This document shows positions 22,008-32,846 of a stretch of 64,000 nt of DNA, piece after piece. The first letter of the stretch is position 1. Each line of letters begins with the position of its first letter. The stretch is from Didymella arachidicola. Lineage: Eukaryota; Ascomycota; Dothideomycetes; Pleosporales; Didymellaceae. Made by a program: the position numbers and the translations under genes. Below the pieces are notes generated by a model. The model saw only the letters and a program-made list of their open reading frames with translations, was not told where the DNA came from and searched no databases. Location: positions 248,001 through 312,000 of the forward strand of contig CM049993.1 in the NCBI GenBank assembly GCA_016630955.3, written 5' to 3'.

Positions 22008-22359
22008 TCACTTTTCCTTCATGTCACCACCATTTAGTTTTGATTGAAGCCAGTTCACCATTCCCCCGAAGCCTCTCTTCGATTTGTCTTTGTACAGCTT
22101 CGCCATCTTGGCCTCACATTCCTTGTCCTGTACCGAGATAGGCTTCGCCTTGTCTACTTTCTAAATCAGTCATTGAGGCTACAATGGCATCTCAGAACAA
22201 AATACAGTGCAACTCAGAGGTCTTCGGCGACGTGTGCGAGGTCTGATGTCGCTCGAGGGTAGGTGTAGCGCCGAAAGAGACGCGTCGCGGTATGGTGTGG
22301 GCTACAGCACATAACGAGGAGGTCTTTCCAGCAGGGGATGTGACTGTTGTGGAGGTCAT
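22008..22359 (-). CDS. small hypothetical spliced protein (99 aa)
   Basis: Exons 22359..22206 and 22153..22008 are joined by a 52-base intron (GTATTT donor, GTAG acceptor). They give 99 residues in frame, starting MTSTTVTSPAGKTSSL. Exon 2 has clear coding character and reads KAKPISVQDKECEAKMAKLY, then KDKSKRGFGGMVNWLQSKLN, ending NGGDMKEK. The C-terminal half is Lys-rich and amphipathic; the N-terminal half is Ser/Thr-rich. No family is recognised. The model rests on frame arithmetic and composition. The donor choice is the weakest point, and an upstream exon is possible. Confidence 0.5.
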
Positions 22360-22715
22360 GGTGTTGTAGCCAATGTTTGAGGTAGGACGAGAGGGGGTAA
22401 GGCTGAAGGGCTCCGCAGGTACACCAGAGCATTTGGTATACACTATGCACACTACCTCTACACTATGGTACAGGGCACCCTCGCCCGTGGCTACTCACGG
22501 TGCCCACGTGGGGTGTAAAAGATGGGGCGATGGGTGCCTCGCGATACCGGAGAGCACGTGGGATGGTTGAGGAAATGACTGCACTTCTCACTTGGTCAAG
22601 AGGCAACAACGAACAAGAAAAAGTCACCCCAGTATGGCACAGAATGACTGATAAACAAGGTGTTGGTCATTCACTACACTGTAAGTTAAATAAGAGATCG
22701 AGACAAGGTGAACTA
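22360..22715. other. spacer between small minus-strand genes
   Basis: No coding or structural signal recognised. Confidence 0.5.
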
Positions 22716-23107
22716 CTAGATTTTGGACGCGATGGAGGTGAGAATTCTCGAGAAGTTCTTCGCACCCTTCGTGGCCTTACCTCGCTGCGCAACTGGCTCA
22801 GCGTTTGCACCTGCTTGTTTCAAGGTGCTCACGGCGTCAAATTGTTGGTTCTTGAGCTTTGAGAGCAACGGCTTGGATGGTGACTGGTCAGTCTTCTCAT
22901 GAGGCAATGGAGGCAGTGGCTTATAATGCCAGATGGCGCCTGACCGAAGATCGACTTACCCGTGGCGCCGGTATCTCGGTATGCAATGCGAGGCTCCTTG
23001 TCCACGCAAGCCGTGGCCTGCTGCGATGCCTGTGGCGTATTTAACGAGGCCACAGACTTCTTGCTCTTCGTCCTGTGTTCTGGGGGTAGGTAGCTGTATG
23101 TCGGCAT
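22716..23107 (-). CDS. hypothetical small protein, gene model unresolved
   Basis: The first exon from ATG 23107 reads MPTYSYLPPEHRTKSKKSVA and continues to YRDTGATG, where a GTAAGT donor occurs near 22960. A second coding-looking frame, ending at 22716, reads IWHYKPLPPLPHEKTDQSPS, then LLSKLKNQQFDAVSTLKQAG and finally NFSRILTSIASKI. Joining the two directly would need an impossible 20-base intron. Using a later AAGCAG acceptor gives a frame-correct intron of about 160 bases that discards part of the second block. Either the later acceptor is used or the gene carries a frameshift. No family is recognised. Confidence 0.35.
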
Positions 23108-23585
23108 TTTAGGTCAGTGCTGGTATTTTGGTGAGATGGTTGGAAATGTGTAATGTCTGGAATTTCTACATCTTCCAGCACACATTGCTCGTTCACAACG
23201 AGTGGACTAACAATGGCAACCAGATGCGGCTTTCTCACGATGTTTTGCATTTCAACAACACTCCAGACCCCGACCTTCAGAAAACACCCTTGGGCGCGCT
23301 ATGTACGATGCTTTTGAGTGCTTAGAAGCTCCTCCTGTGCTGATGTATATCCAAACCCTCACCGTCTGGCTTTACAACCACCATTCCTACCGCAGTCTTC
23401 TCAATGCCACACACCGAAGCCATAGAAACGAAGTCCAGGACCTAGATGTACACCAAGTTTTGAAGATTGAGTTGTTTCGCAAAGCAGACGGCAAGCTCCC
23501 AATGGGCTCCTACAACACTATTCAACAAACATGCACCCGGGTATCCGTAACACCACCACTATTGCGAGTATGAATTTTTGCTCAC
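23108..23585. other. spacer, no gene recognised
   Basis: Short frames only on both strands. It probably contains the promoter of the gene starting at 23107 on the minus strand. Confidence 0.5.
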
Positions 23586-23943
23586 TTATTGGTGTCGATA
23601 CCATTTTCGATGTTTATTGGCATTCATTCGTCGAGGAATCATGTTGTATGCAGTACAAACGCGAACCCATAAAGCTGTACGAGTAAGCATCGGAGTTGTT
23701 TGCAGTGATAGAACACTCACATGTCGAACCGGACGCAATGCGTTTCCTGAAGGCCGGAAGCGCAAGACTGATACAGAACAACAGAATCGTGACGAAAATC
23801 GCAATTAAGGCCAGAACAGCTTCCTTTGACCACCCATCATTATCGTTGTTCCTCTTTGTCAGGCGCGTCGTGCTATGGACTGAGTGCGCGTTGATTTGTG
23901 CAGCGAGCGGAAGAAGGCAGAGGGCGCGAAGTGGAACCGCCAT
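23586..23943 (-). CDS. small predicted membrane protein (103 aa)
   Basis: Exons 23943..23721 and 23674..23586 flank a 46-base intron (GTGAGT...ACAG) and keep frame. The product begins with a likely signal peptide (MAVPLRALCLLPLAAQINA), has a short polar stretch (TKRNNDNDGWSKE), and a strong transmembrane helix (AVLALIAIFVTILLFCISLA), then a basic tail (RRMNANKHRKWYRH) that would be cytosolic by the positive-inside rule. This is a type I single-pass layout. No family is recognised. An in-frame ATG at 23979 would add 12 residues before the hydrophobic leader. Confidence 0.5.
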
Positions 23944-25170
23944 TCCCAACAGCGTCAAGTGCCCGCGTAGCGCCCGCATGGGAAAGTCACGTGATTCACG
24001 TCGCTATGCGCAGGTCTCAGAGTCTGCGCTCGGTCAGATCAACGTCACAATTGTTTGTCGACATGTGCGTACGTTCGAAAGAGAAATGCAAAACAGTAGA
24101 CTGAGACAGTGACAAAGCGAAAAAGTAACTTGCGCTGTTGTCATTGTCGCGAAGACTTCACGTCCTTTAAGGCTATGAAAGGCGGGCTATGGCGACCACT
24201 GATGCTTTGCTTCCTCGCACTGATAAAGAGCGTGAACCTGGCTGGAGCATCATGGTAGTTAAAATTATTGTAGAGGCAGGCTAGGGTGTGGGATAGTTTA
24301 GGCATAGTACCGGCGCCAGGAGAGCGCAAGCGTTATGCTTGGATCCCGCAAGCCGGTGAATCGCTCGCATATTCCGAACACAGACAGACTGCACCGCTGG
24401 CGGTGTGCATACATGGATTTGTGCAACCGCCTCGCGCTCGCTCCCTGCTCCGGTCCTGGAAGCTGCTGGTGCAGCACTTCAGCCTTGCAAGGTTCGCTTA
24501 GCTTTCTCCAGCTGTATGTGGCTGGCAATGATGCAGATACGATTGATTCGCTCTAACTGGTGGGGCTACTCTGCCAGTAGTGATATGATGTGTCGATACA
24601 AATCGTTGGAGTGAGCTGCTAATGCCTGATGCTACCACCTGATGTTGGATGTTAAACTCTGAGAATTCTGACGTCCCAAAAGGAGCGGAAAAAAGCATGT
24701 AGAGAGCCCGCCGAGCAAGCAGCAAGGATCACTGCACTGGTTCGAGTAGGCATTCCAAGATGAAAGTGTGCATGCGCCGCCCGACTACGCACCAGGCTGC
24801 ATTCACCGTCTTGGACGCAGGGGGGGACGAGAGGGACGGTATGGCAGTTGCTCAACAGAAGCACAGAGCATCTATCTCATGGAACAATACACCACAAAAG
24901 TCTTCTCTACAAGTGCGCATTTCGTGAACGGATCTGATACCCTGTCATGCATGAACAAATCTTAGTTTCTCTATTCTCAGTGCCGCGAGTATAGTCATTT
25001 CGTCAAGTGAGGTAGCTTCGGCGTTGACGATGTTTTCTAGGAAGTATGCAATACTACCCAGCGTCAATTAGTCAAGTTTATAATCGGGCTCCATTGAAAC
25101 TGCCAGGATATTTGGGACTATAGGTCTAATCAAGGTCATGTTTCAACCATGACTTGAGCTTCGTTGCCTG
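23944..25170. other. intergenic region, no gene recognised
   Basis: About 1.2 kb with only short overlapping frames. No conserved motif, repeat or RNA gene was seen. Confidence 0.55.
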
Positions 25171-26627
25171 TCAGATTCCAACAGCACTCTGATCCAGCAC
25201 CACCCTCCTCGGACCCCTTCCATTTTCTCTTACAACCAAACTAGGACTGACAATAACTGCTCCTCTGCCAGGCATCTCCCACTCAAAGTCCCATTCGCCG
25301 ATCTGTCCGGCCAGCCATATCCTTGTCTCTATCGCCTCCGTTATGATGCCTGTGAGGTCTCCTTCCCTCTCCTGGTCACCGAATGTTGGGTTCGCCCACG
25401 GGAAGAATGTCAGTGAGAAATGCTCAGCTGCTTCGCGAATGGCGGCGGAGGTTTTGCGGGTCAACGATAGTGCGGAGAGGTTGGACAGGCGGGTTTGAGA
25501 GCGATTGTTAGGGGCAAGGGCATTTTGTTGAGTGTAGATGTGGACTGCGAGACGGCGATGAAGGGCTTGTGCTGTTGCCAATTGAGCGGAATCTGTGGGT
25601 AATGTTAGCTATAGTGCATCGTGCGGACGTTGGAAGGCTTACCTGAATCTTGCGGCTTCATGAAGCTCGATAGCTCGGAAGGCCACAGCGTTTGTTCACT
25701 AGCATCTCTTGGCGGTTCAGTGGTGGACAATATGAAGGCAACAAGCGCGTGTTTCAGCGCTATTGTTGGGTGAGTACAGTTCTGAAGTAGCTCGAGCATA
25801 TCAACGTCCTTTCCGAATGACTCCAGGTCCGAGTCCATGCTTGGGGTAAGGCTGGCGTGAACATCGCGGTAGTAGGTATCGACGTGTCGTTTGACCTCTG
25901 CAAACAAGGCTGAGACCCGAGTGCCAACGTCATGCTCGCTGGCTTCCGGTGGCAGTATTCCTGTCAGAACATCATTCACTGATTGTGGAGAGACGACAGG
26001 TATTCGTGCTGGTACGGGTACTGGAGTGCGCATCTGTGTCTGGGAGACCTGAACGTATGGACCGCCGTTCACCGCATTCTTTTGCACCATGACTAGCTCA
26101 GGCGAAGAGTCAGCGTAGATAGGATATCCGGATGGACATGTCTTCTCCATGAACTTTTTGTCTCGTCTCTTGAATAACAGCCATGCCGCGATGAAAGCGA
26201 TGACAGCACCAATGATACACGTCCCGATTGCAATTCCTGCGACTGCGCCTTTACTCACTGCACCACTATTGCTACTCCCATTTGCCGATTGTGCTTGCGG
26301 CGCGTCGGTGATAGTCGCTTGCATTGTTGCTCTTGCAGAAGTCGCAAGGACTGTCGTGGTACGATCTGCGGTAGCTTCCTGTGACGCGACAGCCCAGTAC
26401 GAGCTGGTCCATACATTGCCGTCGGGATTGGTACCGGTTGTCATCACTAGTGTTGCTGCATCGGTGGCAGCTTCTGCAAGAGAAGTCACAGCTCGAGTTG
26501 CGCCTGCTGTGTTGCCATCTTGAACCTCGGATGTTGGCGCTGCGATTTGAGTGCTCATCACGCACTCCGCAGCGGATGGATTGGTGTCGCAAAATCGCTG
26601 AGGGCTTCTGCGAATCCACTCTGCCAT
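25171..26627 (-). CDS. single-pass membrane protein with conserved cytoplasmic domain, unknown function
   Basis: Exons 26627..25643 and 25592..25171 encode 468 residues. An N-terminal about 130-residue Ser/Thr/Ala-rich region with one Cys pair (RFCDTNP...AECVMST) is followed by a transmembrane helix (AVAGIAIGTCIIGAVIAFIA) and a basic stop-transfer KRRDKK. The cytoplasmic part, about 290 residues, includes SVNDVLTGILPPEASEHDVG and LFAEVKRHVDTYYRDVHASL, then the PSPxx-like WPSELSSFM stretch and FPWANPTFGDQEREG. Proteins of this layout are common, uncharacterised membrane-anchored proteins of filamentous ascomycetes. A cleavable signal peptide is not obvious from this start, so an upstream exon may be missing. 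The intron joins GAT (Asp) in phase 1. Confidence 0.75.
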
Positions 26628-27509
26628 AATGACTTGACAAGCAGAATGTGCCACGTGACACAAGCAAAGAGGGAAAGGAGAAGAGAAGAGCAGAGCTTTA
26701 GAGGAGCGCCGCCTACCTTATGTGGTCACGCAGGATCTCACGCTCAGCCGCAGCATGTAGTGTAAGCCTTACCGCAGCCATCATCGCTCGTCTGCATGCT
26801 ATGAAGTCCCTTGACCAATGACGCAAAGCTCAGCTTACCACCATACGATGGCATCGTGCGACGAATGCTCAGAGCTCGGGTCGCCTGAATGCCAAGGTGC
26901 TGATGTGGTGGTCGAAGGATGCAGTTGTTGTCATGTTTGCTGAAGATCGGGCTGTACTAGGGTAGGGTAGGCTAGTGTGGCGGGGTTAGTGTCCACAGCC
27001 TCGTTCAGAACGGGGTTGAATCTTGATGCTATTTCTGTCCCACAATCGCTTTCACATCATGACAATGTACACCTCGTGGTCAACAGCTTTGACAAGTTGG
27101 ATTGCGTTCTGAAAGAAGCTGCGTTTCTTGGATCGGAACTGCAAACGTGCTGTCACGTTGAAGTTGTAAACGGGGTCGCAACAGTATAGATAGTGACGCG
27201 CATTGATTCAAGTCGCTCGCATGGGATCCTTTGTTGCAGATGATTGCAGTTCCTCCTTGGACACCCTTATTGCAAGTCGATCTGGCCTAACAATGCAACA
27301 CTAATCTGTCGAAATATGCTGACTTCTCATGCTCGGTCCGGACTGGATAGCTGACAGTTCAAACGGCAAATCAATTGCGTCCCTGTTGGCTTCTCGGGTT
27401 CCAAAAACAACAGATCTGGAACACAATGCTGCAGTAAAGTTTGCTGGTCTCGAGATAGTCGTCGCCACACACTGGCAAGCCCTGTATCAGACAGGCCTCC
27501 TTGGTACCC
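26628..27509. other. intergenic region, no gene recognised
   Basis: Upstream region of the membrane-protein gene and 3' flank of the HET gene. It could hide a short 5' exon of the former, but I could not identify one. Confidence 0.5.
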
Positions 27510-29519
27510 TTATTCTAGAATGAGCCTCTTTGTATGACTCTTTCCTCTTTTGATCGATGTCGCAGCTTCGCCGTTCATGTAGCCGTGTACGTAGGCTTCG
27601 CCTACTACCTGCCAGCGACCTTCTGACGAGTCTTGTCTCAGTACGAGAGGAATACTGCACCCGTACAGAATGGCAACGACGTCGCCAGGCCTTGCGCGAC
27701 ATGGCGCCATACCAACAACGCCATCTTTGGTGACCATCAAGCGGCGTGCTTTCTTACGCACAGTGTCGTGGAACCGTGACAAGAAGGTATCGAGCTTATC
27801 GCTCATCTGATGCATAGGATGCGATGAAGGTCGATGCAATGTCGGTGGCGGCGAACTGACCTCAGAGGGAACTTGAACGATGAGCTGCTCCAAAGTGTCT
27901 TCGCCAAACCTCAGGTGCCTGTTGTGTTCAAACCATGTGGAAAACGTCCAGTCGACAGGATCCCCGCTAACGCAGGCGTGGCAGAGGAAGAGAAAATCTG
28001 TGATGTAATGCACTGGCGCCCGAAAGCATAAGTACTTGTCCTGTCGATCGATGACTAGCGATCGTGCAATAGCTTCTAGCCAGTCCATGGGTTGCATCGA
28101 GGCTCTCGGTGCATGGTGCTGAGGCCCTTCGGACTGGAGCACAGTATGACCAGTACCGCTACAGATGAAGCTCTGACATCGCAGCTCCTGCTGATCTAGG
28201 CCTCCCAATCCATGTATACTGTTCAGTAAGATGCCGTTGCAATGGAGCTCTCTTAGATCCTCGGAGAAGAAAACACCTGCCTTCTTTCTCAGCTGCGACC
28301 CCGGGGCATCATATATCGCTTTCCAACGAGTCGAACGAAGCGGTCGAAAGTTGCCGATGTGCTTACTTGCACTCTGGCTTGCCATGAGTGGCACGGGGGA
28401 GGCGAAGTCGATGGCTGTCCTCCAGTCTGGAGTCCACGTTGGTACCGCAGCGTCTGGACCTGAGTCACTAGCTGCCGCATCACGGCTAAATAGATGCCCA
28501 AAGCAGATGATATCCAACGAGCCGTGTACTGTCCAGAATGACTGGACAAGCTTCGCAAACTGCCGCTGGACCTCAGTAGAGTATTCAGCAGGCCCGATGA
28601 GTGCGCGGTCTTCTTCGGTGATCAGACCTAGTACGGAGTAGATGCGATCTCTACTATCGGTGGCGGAGTGGTTGCCCAGGTAAGCCATGATAGCGATGAG
28701 ATTGATGCCAATCGAGGCCGGTTTGGTGTGCCACTGGTGAATGCGGCGGCGATTGAAGGCGCCATCAAAGAGCTTGCGTGGCACAATCTCATGTTCAAAT
28801 TCGTTACTGATGGTACTGCATAGGAAAATGCTGTAGATGGCACTCTTGAACCGTCCACGAGTGATGCTTGCCATACCGCAATACAACTTTGCTTCTTTTG
28901 GAAGCACAAACTCTTGTAAAGTCCAGACGCGTGTCCACCACGGTCTTGCCAGCAGATTCCTGACAGCAGTGCACTTCTCCGTGAAGTCAGGGTTCTCGAG
29001 GGCGCTGCGCATAGCGTGATCGTCCCCATTGAAGGCAATCTGCAGGCTCGAAAGGTAGTGCAGGAAATCGATTGCGTTTGTGCAGTCGCTGCCCTCTTCC
29101 TTCTCTTCTCCTAGCCATATGATGGCTCGTCTGGCTCGTCGGTAGATGTCTGCCATAATGCGCACTTGCTTTTCGCGTTCCTGAGCATCTTGAAGGTTGA
29201 TGCTTAGAGAGTCGATCCACCACCAGTCCGCTGGTTGAAAATCACCTTGATGTGTCACCATATGAATGAAGGGTGCAAGGCTGCTGAGCACAGGTAGCGC
29301 GCCTGATTTCAGGCCGATAGTGGTGCCTGTGTACTTGCGCTCGCCCCACACGTAGCTCGCTGTGTAGTAGTGAGGGGCACTGGCGAGGGGAAACTTCTTC
29401 AACTTGCCCACGAACAAGCCATTTTCAAGCTGCGAGAAGCGGAGGAGACGAATGGAAGTCTCGTCAACAGATTCTGTGAAAACTGCGGCGTTAGCGGGCG
29501 ATGGTGTGTCAATATCCAT
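27510..29519 (-). CDS. HET-domain (heterokaryon incompatibility) protein
   Basis: A single exon of 669 residues from MDIDTPSPANAAVF at 29519; the frame stays open to an ATG at 29630. The HET domain occupies about residues 50-200: YYTASYVWGERKYTG, then DWWWIDSLSINLQDAQEREK, then QVRIMADIYRRARRAIIWLG. These are the three conserved HET blocks. A long variable middle contains DRIYSVLGLI and AVPTWTPDWR, also usual for this architecture, and the C-terminus carries the common PGDVVAILYGCSIPLVLR segment. HET proteins trigger cell death on fusion of genetically different hyphae, or act in related NLR-type recognition. No NACHT, WD or ankyrin domain is attached, so its partner is unknown. GC content and codon use look like those of its neighbours. 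Confidence 0.93.
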   Translation of the reverse strand: MDIDTPSPANAAVFTESVDETSIRLLRFSQLENGLFVGKLKKFPLASAPHYYTASYVWGERKYTGTTIGLKSGALPVLSSLAPFIHMVTHQGDFQPADWWWIDSLSINLQDAQEREKQVRIMADIYRRARRAIIWLGEEKEEGSDCTNAIDFLHYLSSLQIAFNGDDHAMRSALENPDFTEKCTAVRNLLARPWWTRVWTLQEFVLPKEAKLYCGMASITRGRFKSAIYSIFLCSTISNEFEHEIVPRKLFDGAFNRRRIHQWHTKPASIGINLIAIMAYLGNHSATDSRDRIYSVLGLITEEDRALIGPAEYSTEVQRQFAKLVQSFWTVHGSLDIICFGHLFSRDAAASDSGPDAAVPTWTPDWRTAIDFASPVPLMASQSASKHIGNFRPLRSTRWKAIYDAPGSQLRKKAGVFFSEDLRELHCNGILLNSIHGLGGLDQQELRCQSFICSGTGHTVLQSEGPQHHAPRASMQPMDWLEAIARSLVIDRQDKYLCFRAPVHYITDFLFLCHACVSGDPVDWTFSTWFEHNRHLRFGEDTLEQLIVQVPSEVSSPPPTLHRPSSHPMHQMSDKLDTFLSRFHDTVRKKARRLMVTKDGVVGMAPCRARPGDVVAILYGCSIPLVLRQDSSEGRWQVVGEAYVHGYMNGEAATSIKRGKSHTKRLILE

Positions 29520-29713
29520 ATGGGTGCACGATGCAGGAGCGCATACGCGGAAGTGCGCCTTCCTGCTTTCCGCACTAGTGTATGAGAAGGAAGGCGCAAC
29601 TAGGATCATCGAAGCAACGTTGTGAAGCACTGTCTGCTCGGAAAACCAAAGTAACGTTGAACTCGATGCTTAACATAATTCAGTTATTCAAATTCTTGGA
29701 TCATATCGGGATA

Positions 29714-31512
29714 TCATGCACCTCTACTCCTGGAACCTTCATGCTCGTCATCAATCTCGCCATGTAATCTCTTCCTCCACCACCTCAACTTCAACCAGTC
29801 ACCAGGTCCTTCACGGTTACTGCTACGTGTGCCTCCTCCGAAGCTCCACGTCCCACTTCTGTGTGCGATAAGATCTGAATCCGACTGGTCGTCATCTTCT
29901 GGATCAGGGTGGTCGAGGAGTGCGGATGAGCTACCAGAGCGCTTCTTGCCTTGAGACGCGCTCCGGCTCCGTTGTGAGCCTGCACTAATCCCGTCGAACC
30001 AAGAGCGCCTTCGCATCTGGTCTAGCCACGCTGACTGAGTGCTCTGCCTCTGTCTGGGGAGTGTCCCTGCTCTTGGTCTGCGATCTGACTCTACCGATCG
30101 ACGTAGGTTGGGTGTTGGCAAAGACTCTCTGTCGTTCAGCTCATCCCAGATCTCACTGGTTTCCTCGGATATTGTCATCCTCCGTCTTCTAGGGGGTCTT
30201 GGACTTGCTCGAGGACTTCTAGTGTTGGTGTCTAATCTGGGGCTCGGCTTCCCTCGAGATGAAACGGTATATGCAGGCCCAGTGGGTGCTCGTGCCAGTA
30301 ACGGCGTTCTTTCATCGACTGACCTGCGCTTCGCCTGTTCTGTCGCCCCTCCATGCAGGCCTGGTGGTGCTGACTCGATATCCAAAGGATCATCTGGATC
30401 TTCGAGTGCGTGAGCGTGTAAGAGACCCAAACCTGGCTCGAGCGCTGATTGTGGCATAGGTACATGTCCTGGATGTTTCGTTAATACTGGCGACATTGGC
30501 TCCTCCTCACTCTCCTCCAATCTCCAGCTGAGGCACACTACACCTGCCAACAGTACTATAGTACCCAGAGCGATGAGACCGGCATGTAGATTTGATAGTC
30601 GTTCGCTCTGGTGGAAGTAAATCAGGCCGTCGATGATAGCGATGATGTTGTAAATGCAGAAGACGAGAGGGTAAAGCACGCTTGTGCTGACCAGCTTCAA
30701 TCCGCAATGCATGTAATATAGTTGCGTCAGGGCGAAGACAACAAGTCCAATCAAGATCATCCAAGACTGCCAGCGATCGAACTGGTTGTGGCGATCGACA
30801 ATAGTGCGGACCAACAGCTCAACTGCGCTCTTTGCGATGAGCAGCGAATGTGCAGAGAGAATGCCGCTCACACACCCGTAAAACATGCCGCGAACTAGGC
30901 GCAGTCGCGGAGTTGAGCGGGGGTATATGTGGGAAAGAAGCCAGTTGGCAACGAGTAGCATGACTACAACAACGCCAGTCATAACCATCCACACAACGAA
31001 GTGGTATCTGCCCAACAATGCCAAAAGTTGGTCCAAGTTGTGCGAGGGCTCAGCGATCGCGCCGAACAAAGCTATGAGGAGGGCGCCAACGGCAACGAGG
31101 AGGGTGCCGACGAAGGAGTAGCGGGTGAAGGGCTCGTGGAGGATGATCGAGGCACATATCGAGTTGAAGACGAGGCCAGAAGCCTGTAGAGTCGACAGGA
31201 CAGGCAGCGGCAGTGTTGTGATCTGGATGGTGCTGCCCACTACGTTCGCCACAATGAACATGAGCATGCCCAGCTGCCAGCGCCGGCGCTTGTAAGGCGG
31301 GCGGCGGTCATAGTCGTCTTCCTTCTCTTCCTCGAGCAAGTGCGATTTTCGCTGCAGCGTCAGGCCGACACTCTGGACGCTGGTGGAGAGGAGGCCAACG
31401 ATCACTCCGAGCTGCGCAGGCACTGTGAGCTCCTCGGCGCATCCACTGGGGCGGCACCACCAGACCGGGGACTACTTACAGCAACGCTGGCGCCCGGCGA
31501 GAGCTCCACCAT
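29714..31512 (-). CDS. NIPA-type magnesium transporter (DUF803)
   Basis: A tiny first exon 31512..31480 (MVELSPGASVA) joins a second exon 31429..29714, giving 582 residues; acceptor 31432 would add one residue. About nine hydrophobic segments cover residues 10-330, with family hallmarks LSTSVQSVGLTLQRKSH, QITTLPLPVLSTLQASGLVF, an AHSLLIAKSAVELL segment, LVSTSVLYPLVFCIYNIIAI and SNLHAGLIALGTIVLLAGVV. The C-terminal 240 residues are a Ser/Arg-rich cytoplasmic tail (RSRSASQGKKRSGSSS) probably regulated by phosphorylation. NIPA proteins move Mg2+ across plasma or endosomal membranes. Splicing the short first exon on is inferred from phase and from the family N-terminus. The 3' end lies about 195 bases upstream of the start of the HET gene on the same strand. 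Confidence 0.88.
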
Positions 31513-32004
31513 GGTTTGGATAGGGGTTGCGGTCGCTGCGCCGGGCTTTGCTACCTCGACAGCGGGTACATGCTGGGTCTGGTACTGTGCGGTGTGTCTG
31601 CGCAAGTGGTGTTCGGCAGTGACCAGACGTCACGCTGATGGTCGGTAGCGCACGAGCAGGGGATCGTCACGCGGGTTGCCGTGGGCTAGAGGGCGGCGAG
31701 AGGGCAGAACGCAGAGTGTCGATGTATGCAGGCAAAGTGCTCTTTCTTAAATGCGTGTCCTAGACAAGGTCGGCCAACGCGCATGCGAAACGGTTGCAAT
31801 CCCATGGTATCGCTGTTCCGCATTCATAATGCCTAGGCCCCTTTCAGCGGCTAATTGTTACGAGGCGCATCATCGCACCTGCTCCGTGCCCGTGGCTTGA
31901 ACGTCAATCTTCCAAGCTTCCTGTCAACCTCGCCCATCAGCGCAGCGCTGCACCACCGAACGACCCTCTCCCACCGCCGATAAGCCTCGCACACGCCGCC
32001 CGCC
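31513..32004. other. divergent promoter region (NIPA gene / V-ATPase gene)
   Basis: Nearly 500 bases between two divergently transcribed genes. A CTCTCCCACC-type pyrimidine stretch precedes the V-ATPase ATG. No gene recognised. Confidence 0.5.
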
Positions 32005-32846
32005 ATGTCGCAAGTCCACGCTCTCTCCGACGACCAGGTACGCAGCTCTCCGCGAGCGCCAGGCAGCTTGCAGCCCTGCACAGCTCCCCACCAACCTACG
32101 TCAACAGCACCAGCTAACAACTCCCCCCATGGCAGGTCGCCGGCGAGCTCAAGAAGATGACGGCCTTCATCCGCCAGGAGGCCATGGAGAAGGCCAATGA
32201 AATCCGCCTCAAGGCCGACGAGGAGTTCGCAATTGAGAAGTCCAAGCTCGTGCGCCAAGAGACCTCCTCTATCGACTCGTCCTACGAGAAGAAGTTCAAG
32301 CAGGCCAGCATGTCCCAGCAGATCACACGCTCCACTGTCTCAAACAAGAGCAGATTACGCATTCTGTCCGCCCGCCAGGAGCTGCTCGACCGCCTGTTTG
32401 AGGACGCAGGGAAGAAGCTGGGCGATGTGTCCAAGGATAAGAAGAAGTACCAGGGTATCCTGAAGAACCTGATCTTGGAGGGCGCCTACGCTCTGAATGA
32501 GGACAAGCTGCAAGTTAAGGTTAGGAAGGCAGACAACGATGTCGCCAAGCAGGCTATCGAGGAGGCACAGAAGGAGTACAAGAGCAAGGTCAACAAGGAC
32601 GTCGCCATCACAATCGACGAGAGCGACCCGCTGCCGTCCGAGTCGTACGTCGATTAATCGCTGAGAAACAATGTATGGATGCTGACTGCTCGTAGATCTG
32701 GTGGTGCCTTCATCGTTGGAACCGGCGGCCGCATCGACATCAACAACACCCTCGAGGAGCGCCTAAGGCTGCTCGAGTCTGACGCTCTGCCTTCCATCAG
32801 GGTCACTCTCTTCGGTGAGAACGACAACAGGAAGTTCCACGACTAA
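32005..32846 (+). CDS. VMA4: V-type proton ATPase subunit E
   Basis: Exons 32005..32037, 32136..32644 and 32696..32846 encode 230 residues, the usual size of Vma4. Motifs are diagnostic: MTAFIRQEAMEKANEIRLKA near the N-terminus, EEFAIEKSKLVRQE, then SRLRILSARQELLDRLFEDA, and near the C-terminus GGAFIVGTGGRIDINNTLEE. Subunit E forms the peripheral stalk with subunit G and ties the V1 catalytic head to the membrane sector of the vacuolar proton pump. The first exon is only 11 codons, and the second intron is entered through a phase 2 GTACGT donor. Confidence 0.96.

Noticed and set aside
22940..22962. A 20-base intron joining the two blocks of the gene at 22716-23107
   Set aside because: It is too short for spliceosomal removal; other introns in the window are about 45-100 bases.
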